Made by a program: the position numbers and the translations under genes. A stretch of 64,000 nt of DNA from Bacteroidota bacterium (GTDB taxonomy: Bacteria; Bacteroidota; Bacteroidia; 2-12-FULL-35-15). The number at the start of each line of letters is the position of its first letter. Within the stretch, counting starts at the first letter, position 1. Shown here piece after piece: positions 41,663 through 49,405 of this stretch. Location of the stretch: NCBI GenBank assembly GCA_016722565.1, contig JADKIU010000007.1, positions 1 through 64,000 of the forward strand. The letters run 5' to 3'. The notes under the pieces are model-generated. The model searched no databases, was not told the DNA's origin, and saw only the letters and a list, made by a program, of their open reading frames with translations.

Positions 41663-41692
41663 CAAATGTACAGAATAATATTATTCTGACAA
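41663..41692 (-). promoter_or_regulatory. Promoter with a perfect 18-bp palindrome in the spacer
   Basis: On the minus strand TTG (41690-41692) and TACATTTG (41663-41670) are 19 bases apart, and CAGAATAATATTATTCTG (41671-41688), a perfect palindrome, fills the space between them. This is a textbook arrangement for a repressor operator; it resembles AT-rich Fur/PerR-type boxes only loosely. Confidence 0.75.
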
Positions 41693-41735
41693 CAAAAACT
41701 TGATTTGTGTAAAGAAAATGGTTTATTTTGTTGTA

Positions 41736-42967
41736 ATGAAGAAATTAGCGGTTTTAGTTGTCGTTTTTGTTTTTGGCACTTCGGTGTTAACAGCAGGTGG
41801 TTTTCAAATTAATTTGCAGGGACAAAAACAAACAGGAATGGGACATGCAGGCACAGGATTGTGCTTGGACAATGCCAGCATTTTATTTAATCCGGGGGCA
41901 CTTTCTTTCCTTGATTCATTAAAAGGAATATATATTGGGGCGAGTTTTATTATGCCCAAAACCACCTATGCAGATTATGCTACCCATTATGTGGCACATC
42001 CGGTTAAACACATTGGAACCCTTTTACCTTATATGGTGTTTATAAATTCAAAAAAGCAAAAAACTGGAATTGCGGACTGGGCATCTATACCCCTTTTGGC
42101 AGCAAAGTACAATGGGAAGATGATTGGAAAGGTCAGTTTCTGATCCGTGAAATCGATTTAAAAACCATTTTTATTCAACCAACCGTTTCTTACAAAGTAA
42201 CCGACCGGCTTGGTATTGGAGCCGGATTCATCTATGCCACAGGAAGTTTCTCTTTAAGAAAAGGCGTACCATTGCAAGATTCACTTGGAAATTATGGTGA
42301 AGGAAACTTGGAAGGAAAAGCAAGCGGGTACGGGTTTAATGCCGGTATCTATTTCAAAGCCACAGAAAAATTTTCAATCGGATTCGATTATCGTTCCGAA
42401 GTAAAAGTTTCTGTCAATGGCGGAACGGCTGAATTTAACGTTCCATCGTCATTGGGTTACAAATTCCCAAGCACCACATTTTCTACACAACTTCGTTTGC
42501 CTCAGGTAGCAACACTTGGTTTAGGATATACTCCAAATAACAAATTAAAATTAGCATTTGATGTCAACTTTGTAGGTTGGAAATCTTATGATTCATTGGT
42601 AATTGATTTTGCCGACAATACAGATGCGTTAAAAGATATTCATTCACCACGTATGTATAAAAATTCATACATTTTTCGTTTGGGTGCACAGTACAAGTTA
42701 AATGAAAAGTGGACCATTCGTTGCGGGACCTATTACGATATGACTCCTGTAAAGGCAGGTTACCTAACACCGGAGACACCAGATTCAGATAAACTTGGAA
42801 TCACAGCAGGTGCCTCGTTCAACATCACGAAAAAAATTCATTTGGATGCTTCCTTTTTATATATAGAAGGCAAAAAGAGAACCGATACAAATCTGGAAAC
42901 AGAATTTACAGGAACTTACAAAACGAGAGCCTTGGTTCCGGGTGTAAGTTTAGAATATGTTTTTTAA
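41736..42967 (+). pseudogene. FadL/OMPP1-type outer membrane porin, frameshifted
   Basis: From ATG 41736 the first frame gives a signal peptide (MKKLAVLVVVFVFGTSVLTA) and the FadL start GGFQINLQGQKQTGMGHAGTG...NASILFNPGALSFL. After INSKKQK it becomes nonsense and stops at 42143. In another frame the same region continues NWNCGLGIYTPFGSKVQWEDDWKGQFLIREIDLKTIFIQPTVSYKVTDRLGIGAGF and on to the barrel end ALVPGVSLEYVF at 42967. One extra A in the A6 run 42058-42063 would restore the whole 410-residue FadL-like protein. FadL proteins import long-chain fatty acids and other hydrophobics. All of the barrel is preserved, so either the lesion is new, or it is an assembly error. Confidence 0.85.
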
Positions 42968-43023
42968 TTTTTTTATTTCAACCACTTTACTATCTTTATA
43001 TTAAATCCTAACTAAAAAACTAC

Positions 43024-44313
43024 ATGAGAAAACTTTACTTATTTATTGCCGGAGGTTTAATTTTGGCATCTTCAGCATCATTAAACGCGCAATGTGCAGG
43101 CAATCGCTATCACGATTATATTTTCCCTGCGACTCCTACTAAAACAGCCGATGTTGTTTATGGAACTAACATTAAGGAGACTGGTTCATCCCAAACCTTA
43201 TTAATGGATGTGTATCAACCAACCGGTGATGTTTCTACATCACGTGCTTTGGTTATTGTTGCGCATGGCGGAAGTTTTATTGGAGGATCAAAAACAGGAA
43301 CAGATGTTGTACCTCTTTGTAATGACTTAGCAAAATTAGGATACGTAGCTGTTTCTATTGAGTACCGCTTGGGAATGAATAACTTTCCAATACCGGGACC
43401 AGATTCATCGGATGCAACAGAAGCAGTAATGCGCGCTGTGCATGATGGAAGAGCTGCTGTTCGTTATATGAGAAAAAATGCACGCGTTGGTGGAAACACT
43501 TATAAAATTGACACGAACAATATCTTTTTTGCAGGTGTTTCTGCAGGAGGATTTATTGCATTGCACTTAGCATACTTAGATCAATTGGCCGAATACCCAA
43601 ATTATATTGACACACTACAACCAGGATTACTTGGTGGTGTTGAAGGATTGAGTGGAAGTCAAGGTTACCCTTCCAATGTAAAAGCTGTTGTAAATATATG
43701 TGGAGCGCTTGGTGATACCACTTGGATTAAACCGGGCGATGAACCTGTGTTGAGTTTCCATGGAACAAATGACAATACAGTACCTTACGGCTCAGCGATT
43801 ATTGTTCTTTCCGGATTTTATCCGTTGTTAGAAGTAGATGGAAGTTCAAGTGTTCATGAACAAGCAAACGCTATGGGTTTAGAAAATTGTTTTGTAACAT
43901 GGCCAGGACAAGATCATGTTCCTGAAGTAGGAACAAGCGCATCAGCCTTGGCACATTATGATTCAACCATTACCATTACACGTAACTTCTTGGAACATTA
44001 CACCTGTGGAGTTCCGCTCAATTGCAATTACACAGCAACGCCTGCTTTAGGGCTGGATGAACTTTCTGCAGAGGCTGCATTTGCCATCTATCCAAATCCG
44101 GCAAATACTTCTGCAACAGTTGACCTTTCTCAATTTAACGGATACGAGGTAGCAATTGAATTGTATGATGCAATGGGACGTCAAGTAAAAAGCATCAGCA
44201 ACATTAAAACAGATACCTACATTATGCAACGCGATAATTTGCAAAGCGGTATTTACTTTATGAATGTGATGGTGGACGGAAGACGCTTCAGCAAAAAAAT
44301 TATTTTTGAATAG
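43024..44313 (+). CDS. Secreted carboxylesterase/lipase-like alpha/beta hydrolase with T9SS sorting domain
   Basis: The 429-aa product has a signal peptide (MRKLYLFIAGGLILASSASLNAQ), an alpha/beta-hydrolase domain of the carboxylesterase type (residues 40-325) with the oxyanion HGGSFIGGS (about 81-89), nucleophile FFAGVSAGGFIALHLAY (GVSAGG), a probable Asp in LGDTTWIKPGDEPVLSFHGTND, and the His in GQDHVPEV. It ends in a type A sorting domain (FAIYPNPANTSATVDL, IELYDAMGRQVKS, LQSGIYFMNVMVDGRRFSKKIIFE). It is thus a secreted or surface esterase. It follows the FadL-type porin gene (56 bases away) in the same direction. The natural ester is unknown. Confidence 0.88.
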   Translation: MRKLYLFIAGGLILASSASLNAQCAGNRYHDYIFPATPTKTADVVYGTNIKETGSSQTLLMDVYQPTGDVSTSRALVIVAHGGSFIGGSKTGTDVVPLCNDLAKLGYVAVSIEYRLGMNNFPIPGPDSSDATEAVMRAVHDGRAAVRYMRKNARVGGNTYKIDTNNIFFAGVSAGGFIALHLAYLDQLAEYPNYIDTLQPGLLGGVEGLSGSQGYPSNVKAVVNICGALGDTTWIKPGDEPVLSFHGTNDNTVPYGSAIIVLSGFYPLLEVDGSSSVHEQANAMGLENCFVTWPGQDHVPEVGTSASALAHYDSTITITRNFLEHYTCGVPLNCNYTATPALGLDELSAEAAFAIYPNPANTSATVDLSQFNGYEVAIELYDAMGRQVKSISNIKTDTYIMQRDNLQSGIYFMNVMVDGRRFSKKIIFE

Positions 44314-44333
44314 GATTTTAATTCCTAATTCTA

Positions 44334-44369
44334 AAAAGATCCTCCTTGCTATTGCAGGGAGGATCTTTT
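44334..44369 (+). terminator. Terminator of the esterase gene
   Basis: AAAGATCCTCC / GGAGGATCTTT, an 11-bp stem with a 13-14-base loop, followed by TTTTGTTTT, 20 bases after the stop. Confidence 0.85.
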
Positions 44370-44397
44370 GTTTTAAGGGATAGATGCAGTATCTTTG
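44366..44397 (+). promoter_or_regulatory. Promoter of the aldehyde dehydrogenase gene
   Basis: TTTTG (44366-44370) and TATCTTTG (44390-44397) with 19 bases between. The -33 box is formed by the T-tract of the previous terminator. It leaves a leader of about 115 bases, which contains the hairpin TCTGGCTA / TAGCCAGA (44439-44466). Confidence 0.65.
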
Positions 44398-44517
44398 AAG
44401 GAAAGTGCATACAAACAATTAAATAAAGAATCAATTATTCTGGCTATAAAAATGTCACTAGCCAGATTGAGCAATTGATGAAAAATGACTTTTTCCTAGT
44501 TAATAATTTCAAACACA

Positions 44518-45921
44518 ATGAGTCCACAAGAAGAATCTAACCAAGAGATTGAAACAGGTAAACTAAAAATAGAAAGACTATTAAAATCGCAACGGTCATT
44601 TTATAACTCACACCAAACAAAAGATATCACTTTCAGATTAGACGCATTAAAAAAGCTCAAAAAAACTATTTTAAAATACGAAAAAAAAATACTTGATGCT
44701 TTGTGGCAAGATCTGCACAAATCTTTAGAAGAAGCCTATTTAACAGAAGTATCTATTGTTATACAAGAGATTGACAATCACTTGAAGCACCTAAAAAATT
44801 GGAGCAGAACAGAAACCGTTCCAACACCAATCTATTTATTTCCTTCTAAAAGTAAAATCGTTACTGAACCTTTAGGTGTTTCACTGATTATTGCTCCATG
44901 GAATTACCCCTTTCAACTATTAATGAATCCGTTAGTTGGTTCTATTGCAGCAGGAAATTGTGCAATATTAAAACCATCCCCTGATGCTGCTTGCATAGCA
45001 AAAGTAATGGAAGAATTAACTCTTGAAGCGTTTCCTTCTAATTACAATTGTGTAATTCAAGGCGATCGGATGATAAATGAATTACTATTAAAACAACATT
45101 TCGATATCATCTTTTTTACAGGAAGTTCTGCTGTAGGTAAAATAATTATGAAGGCAGCTGCTGCAAACTTAACTCCTGTAGTTCTAGAGTTAGGTGGCAA
45201 AAGCCCATGTATTGTTGACAAAGACGCCAATCTTGATATTGCAGCAAAGCGCATTGCTTGGGGCAAAACCATTAATGCAGGTCAAACTTGCATTGCTCCC
45301 GATTATTTGTTTGTGCATGAAGATGTGAAAGAAGAATTACTAAAAAAAATCGGCTTACACATAGAAAAAATGTATGGTAAAGAAATAAAAAGTAGCAAAT
45401 TTTATCCAAGAATCATTAATCAAAGAGCCGTTGAACGATTGCAGAAATTAATGCTGGATGGGAAAATCATTTATGGAGGAAATACGGATATAGCTGAAAA
45501 TTTTATTGAACCGACAATCATCGATGAAATAAAATCAGAGCATCCAATTATGCAGGAAGAAATCTTCGGTCCAATATTACCCCTCCTTTCATTCCAAAAT
45601 ATAAATGAAGTAATTGATTATGTAAATTCAAAAGAAAAACCATTGGCTTGTTATTTTTTTGGAAACAGCTCACAAACCCAAAAAATAGTCGCAACAATTT
45701 CGGCTGGAGGCATGTGCATTAATGACACAATAATGCACGTTGCTAATCATCATTTACCATTTGGAGGAGTAGGGAATAGTGGCATAGGAAAATATCACGG
45801 TAAACAAAGTTTTCTAGCATTCAGCAATCAAAAAGCAGTTGTATATGCTTCCACTTGGATTGATTTACCAATGAAATATCCACCTTTCAAGTATTTTAAT
45901 TTTATTAAAAAATTTATCTAG
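44518..45921 (+). CDS. Aldehyde dehydrogenase, class 3-like
   Basis: The 467-aa product shows a complete ALDH: substrate/NAD-domain block PLGVSLIIAPWNYPFQLLMNPLVGSIAAGNCAILKPSPDAA (residues 118-158), FTGSSAVGKIIMKAAAANLTPVVLELGGKSPCIVDKDANLDIAAKRIAWGKTINAGQTCIAPDYLF (200-270) with the catalytic Glu in LELGG and Cys in GQTCIAPDY, EEIFGPILPLL, and the C-terminal HLPFGGVGNSGIGKYHGKQSFLAFSNQKAVV. The length and the hydrophobic C-terminal tail (PMKYPPFKYFNFIKKFI) fit the short class 3/YwdH/AlkH group acting on medium to long-chain aldehydes. It is a single gene with its own promoter. Which aldehyde it oxidises is unknown. Confidence 0.92.
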   Translation: MSPQEESNQEIETGKLKIERLLKSQRSFYNSHQTKDITFRLDALKKLKKTILKYEKKILDALWQDLHKSLEEAYLTEVSIVIQEIDNHLKHLKNWSRTETVPTPIYLFPSKSKIVTEPLGVSLIIAPWNYPFQLLMNPLVGSIAAGNCAILKPSPDAACIAKVMEELTLEAFPSNYNCVIQGDRMINELLLKQHFDIIFFTGSSAVGKIIMKAAAANLTPVVLELGGKSPCIVDKDANLDIAAKRIAWGKTINAGQTCIAPDYLFVHEDVKEELLKKIGLHIEKMYGKEIKSSKFYPRIINQRAVERLQKLMLDGKIIYGGNTDIAENFIEPTIIDEIKSEHPIMQEEIFGPILPLLSFQNINEVIDYVNSKEKPLACYFFGNSSQTQKIVATISAGGMCINDTIMHVANHHLPFGGVGNSGIGKYHGKQSFLAFSNQKAVVYASTWIDLPMKYPPFKYFNFIKKFI

Positions 45922-45935
45922 AGAGCTAAATTTTC

Positions 45936-46829
45936 TTACATCAAGGAAGAGCTTGTGTCTCCCACAACCAATTTCATTCTTCGTCCAAGCACCAACCCTA
46001 GATTTCTATTAACATGTCCTGCAGGAAAGTTAAAACAGACAGGATAATTATAATCTTTTACTGCGTCCAAAATAATTTCTTCTGCCGTTTTTCCAAACGG
46101 AATCTGATTGTCTTTCATATCAGTCATGCCTCCAACAACCAATCCTGCTAAGTCGCTTAACTTACCATAGCGTTTTAAACTCACCATCATCCGATCGAGA
46201 TGATATAAATACTCATCCAAATCTTCAATGAATAAAATTTTTCCTTTGGTATGAATGCTCGAAGCACTTCCTGCTAATGCATAGAGTAAGGATAAATTCC
46301 CTCCTACCACTTGGGCTTCCACAACGCCTGTTTTATTTAAAGGATGTTTTTCTATTTGATACACTAACTTTTCACCAAACAACAGTTTTTGCATCGTCTC
46401 CACCGCCTCCGCATTTACAGAAAAATTAATGGGCATTGTTGCATGCAACGTTTCTATTCCGAAATTATGAATGTGTGAATGTAATACAGTAATGTCACTG
46501 TAACCAATTATCCATTTAGGATGTTGTTTAAATTTTGTAAAATCAATTTGATCAACAATACGCATCGTCCCATAACCACCGCGAGCACTTATAACTGCTT
46601 TAATGGAATCATCATCCAATGCTGATTGCAAGTCCGCTGCACGTTCGGCATCAGCACCTGAAAACTGATGATCGCTGCCAAATAAATTTTTGCTCAATAC
46701 CACTTCCAAGCCCCATCTTTTGAAGGTATCAATTGCCGTTTGAAGTTCCTGCAACGTAATTTTGCGAGCGGAAGCTACAATGGCAATTTTATCGCCTGGT
46801 TTTAAAAATGGAGGTTGAATTAAATTCAT
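45936..46829 (-). CDS. ldcA: LD-carboxypeptidase (peptidase S66)
   Basis: The 297-aa product begins IQPPFLKPGDKIAIVASARKIT, the usual S66 start. The nucleophile Ser is in IIGYSDITVLHSHIHNFGIETLHATMP (residues 106-135), the Glu in ILFIEDLDEYLYHLDRMM (about 205-222) and the His in FPAGHVNRNLGLVLGRRMKL near the C-terminus. ARGGYGTMRIVDQIDF precedes the nucleophile. LdcA removes the terminal D-alanine from tetrapeptides of peptidoglycan fragments in the cytoplasm, feeding cell-wall recycling. It is convergent with the aldehyde dehydrogenase gene (14 bases apart) and divergent from the truncated hemoglobin. Its small inter-gene distance to the latter (42 bases) suggests back-to-back promoters. Confidence 0.92.
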   Translation of the reverse strand: MNLIQPPFLKPGDKIAIVASARKITLQELQTAIDTFKRWGLEVVLSKNLFGSDHQFSGADAERAADLQSALDDDSIKAVISARGGYGTMRIVDQIDFTKFKQHPKWIIGYSDITVLHSHIHNFGIETLHATMPINFSVNAEAVETMQKLLFGEKLVYQIEKHPLNKTGVVEAQVVGGNLSLLYALAGSASSIHTKGKILFIEDLDEYLYHLDRMMVSLKRYGKLSDLAGLVVGGMTDMKDNQIPFGKTAEEIILDAVKDYNYPVCFNFPAGHVNRNLGLVLGRRMKLVVGDTSSSLM

Positions 46830-46871
46830 TGTTCGTGATTATTTTAACAAAAGTAATCGGATATTTGCAGA

Positions 46872-47225
46872 ATGACAAAAACGGACATTCATTCACCATC
46901 AGATGTAACAAAGCTAATCAAAACTTTTTACGATAAATTATTGACGAGTAGCATCAATCATCACTTCGTAAATCTGAATTTAGAAGAACATCTGCCACGC
47001 ATCGACAGCTTTTGGAATGCCACGCTCTTTCCAGACCACACCTACGCACAAAATTTAGTAGAAAAACACATGCATTTGCCCTTAAAAAAGGAAGAATTTG
47101 CAGTCTGGTTGAGCTTTTTCCATGCTACTGTTGATGAGTTATTTGCCGGAACAAATGCTGATATTACCAAAAACAGAGCCTCCAGCATTGCTTATATTAT
47201 GCAAAAGAAGCTACTCAAGGATTAA
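46872..47225 (+). CDS. Group III truncated hemoglobin
   Basis: The 117-aa product has the pattern of group III (P) truncated globins: VTKLIKTFYDKLLTSSINHHFVNLNLEEHLPRIDSFWNATLFPDHTYAQNLVEKHMHLPLKKEEFAVWLSFFHATVDELFAGTNADITKNRASSIAYIMQKK. The proximal His (F8) is in KHMHLPLK, TyrB10/TyrCD1-type aromatic residues lie in FYDKLL, and FWNATLF is the group III signature. It binds heme and oxygen, NO or sulfide; typical for cytoplasmic sensing or detoxification. A near-consensus -7 box (GATATTTG) lies close upstream at about 46860. It is independent of metG, 72 bases downstream. Confidence 0.9.
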   Translation: MTKTDIHSPSDVTKLIKTFYDKLLTSSINHHFVNLNLEEHLPRIDSFWNATLFPDHTYAQNLVEKHMHLPLKKEEFAVWLSFFHATVDELFAGTNADITKNRASSIAYIMQKKLLKD

Positions 47226-47296
47226 TTTGTATTTTTGTTAGCCTTATTTCGAATACGCCTATTCGAAGAGGAAATTGAAAATCAGTAAAAGAATTT

Positions 47297-49333
47297 ATGA
47301 AGTTTAAAAGACATACCGTTACTGCCGCTTTGCCCTATGCAAATGGCCCTGTTCATATTGGTCATTTAGCAGGATGTTATTTGCCTGCCGACATATACGT
47401 TCGTTTTCTCCGCTCAAAAGGGGAAGATGTAAAATTTATTTGCGGCTCGGATGAACATGGCGTTCCCATTACCATCAAAGCAAAAAAAGAAGGCATCACA
47501 CCACAACAAGTGGTGGATAAATATCACAAGATGATGGGCAACTCTTTCAAAGAGTTTGGCGTTTCGTTCGATATCTACTCACGTACTTCTTCTAAAACTC
47601 ACCATGAAACTGCTTCTGCATTTTTCAAAAATCTTTACGATAAAAAAGTTTTTGTAGAGGAAATTACAGAGCAGTACTTTGATGAAAAAGCAAATCAGTT
47701 TCTAGCAGATCGCTATATTGTAGGAACATGTCCGAAATGCGCCAATGAAAATGCTTACGGAGACCAATGCGAAAAATGTGGAAGCACTTTAAATGCAACC
47801 GACTTAATAAATCCGAAATCAACATTATCCGGAGAAAAACCTGTTCTGAAAAAAACAAAAAATTGGTTTTTGCCCTTGGATAAAATGCAACCACAAATTG
47901 AAGCATATATTGATTCTCACAAAGAATGGAAAAGCAATGTGTTTGGCCAATGTAAAAGCTGGTTGAATGCAGGATTGCAACCTCGCGCCATGACCCGCGA
48001 TTTGGATTGGGGCGTAAAAGTACCTGTTGAAGGTGCCGAAGGAAAAGTATTGTACGTTTGGTTTGATGCTCCTATTGGCTATATTTCTGCAACAAAAGAT
48101 TTAACAAAAGATTGGGAATTATACTGGAAAGATAAAGAAACCAAATTGGTTCACTTTATTGGGAAAGATAACATTGTTTTTCATTGCATTATCTTTCCTG
48201 CCATGTTAATGGCAGAAGGTTCGTTCATTTTACCTGAGAATGTTCCGGCAAATGAATTTTTAAATTTAGAAGGCGATAAAATTTCTACTTCCCGCAATTG
48301 GGCTGTTTGGTTGCACGAATACTTGATTGAGTTTAAAGACAAACAAGATGTGCTTCGTTATACCCTTTGTGCAAATGCCCCGGAAAGTAAGGACAATGAT
48401 TTTACCTGGAAAGATTTTCAGGCAAAAAACAACAATGAGTTGGTTGCCATCCTTGGAAATTTTGTTAACCGCACCTTGGTGCTAACACATAAATATTACG
48501 AAGGAAAAGTTCCGGTTGCAGCAGAATACACCAAAAGTGATTTGTTGTTATTAGAAGAAATCACCAAATATCCTGCAAAAATTGCTGCAAGCATCGAACA
48601 ATATCGTTTCCGTGAAGCATTAGGAGAATTGATGAACTTGGCACGCTTGGGTAATAAATATTTAGCAGATAATGAGCCGTGGACATTGATTAAAACAGAT
48701 GAAAAACGCGTACAAACCATCATGAACCTATCATTGCAAATTTCTGCAAACCTGGCGGTATTGATGGAACCGTTTTTACCGTTTACTGCAAAAAAATTAA
48801 GCACCATGCTCAACCTGAACTCCGGTTTAAAATGGAACGATGCAACACGCACCGATTTGTTATTAGCCGGACATCAGATAAACACTGCGGCATTGTTGTT
48901 TGATAAAATAGAAGACGAAACCATTACCGCTCAAGTTCAAAAATTAGCAGACTCAAAAAAACTGAACGAAGAAAGCAATACATCCGAAATTGAGCCATCA
49001 AAAGCAGAAACATCTTTTGATGAATTTAGCAAAATGGATATTCGTATTGGAACCATTTTAGAAGCTGAACGCGTTCCTAAAACGGATAAACTTTTAAAAT
49101 TATTGATTGATACAGGTATTGACAAACGCACTGTTGTTTCCGGAATCGCAGGATACTACAAACCGGAAGATATTATCGGGCAGCAAGTTTCAATCCTTGT
49201 CAACCTTGCTCCTCGAAAAATAAAAGGAATCGAAAGCCAGGGTATGATTTTGATGGCAGAAAACAACAAAGGAGAATTGAGTTTTGTGGCGCCAACAAAA
49301 GACACCATCAACAATGGCGGGGCTGTAAAATAG
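47297..49333 (+). CDS. metG: Methionyl-tRNA synthetase
   Basis: The 678-aa product has the HIGH-type motif ANGPVHIGHLAG (residues 16-27), the zinc-binding knuckles CPKCANENAYGDQCEKCGS (about 145-163), the tryptophan/anticodon blocks, and the KMSKS-type loop as KISTSR (GDKISTSRNWAVW, about 333), a known variant in this group. The C-terminal 110 residues form an EMAP/Trbp111-like tRNA-binding domain (FSKMDIRIGTILEAERVPKTDKLLKLLIDTG ... APRKIKGIESQGMILMAENNKGELSFVAP), so it acts as the dimeric form. It charges tRNA-Met with methionine. A -7 box (TATTTTTG) lies at 47230-47237, in the leader. A terminator follows. Confidence 0.97.
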   Translation: MKFKRHTVTAALPYANGPVHIGHLAGCYLPADIYVRFLRSKGEDVKFICGSDEHGVPITIKAKKEGITPQQVVDKYHKMMGNSFKEFGVSFDIYSRTSSKTHHETASAFFKNLYDKKVFVEEITEQYFDEKANQFLADRYIVGTCPKCANENAYGDQCEKCGSTLNATDLINPKSTLSGEKPVLKKTKNWFLPLDKMQPQIEAYIDSHKEWKSNVFGQCKSWLNAGLQPRAMTRDLDWGVKVPVEGAEGKVLYVWFDAPIGYISATKDLTKDWELYWKDKETKLVHFIGKDNIVFHCIIFPAMLMAEGSFILPENVPANEFLNLEGDKISTSRNWAVWLHEYLIEFKDKQDVLRYTLCANAPESKDNDFTWKDFQAKNNNELVAILGNFVNRTLVLTHKYYEGKVPVAAEYTKSDLLLLEEITKYPAKIAASIEQYRFREALGELMNLARLGNKYLADNEPWTLIKTDEKRVQTIMNLSLQISANLAVLMEPFLPFTAKKLSTMLNLNSGLKWNDATRTDLLLAGHQINTAALLFDKIEDETITAQVQKLADSKKLNEESNTSEIEPSKAETSFDEFSKMDIRIGTILEAERVPKTDKLLKLLIDTGIDKRTVVSGIAGYYKPEDIIGQQVSILVNLAPRKIKGIESQGMILMAENNKGELSFVAPTKDTINNGGAVK

Positions 49334-49358
49334 TTCAAAAAATAACTTATCTTTATTG

Positions 49359-49390
49359 GTGCATTCTGTCGTTTCAGAATGCACTTTTTT
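49359..49390 (+). terminator. Terminator of metG
   Basis: GTGCATTCTG / CAGAATGCAC, a 10-bp perfect stem with the loop tcgttt, followed by TTTTTTATTT. It sits 26 bases past the metG stop. Confidence 0.9.
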
Positions 49391-49405
49391 ATTTAATCCA
49401 CTATT

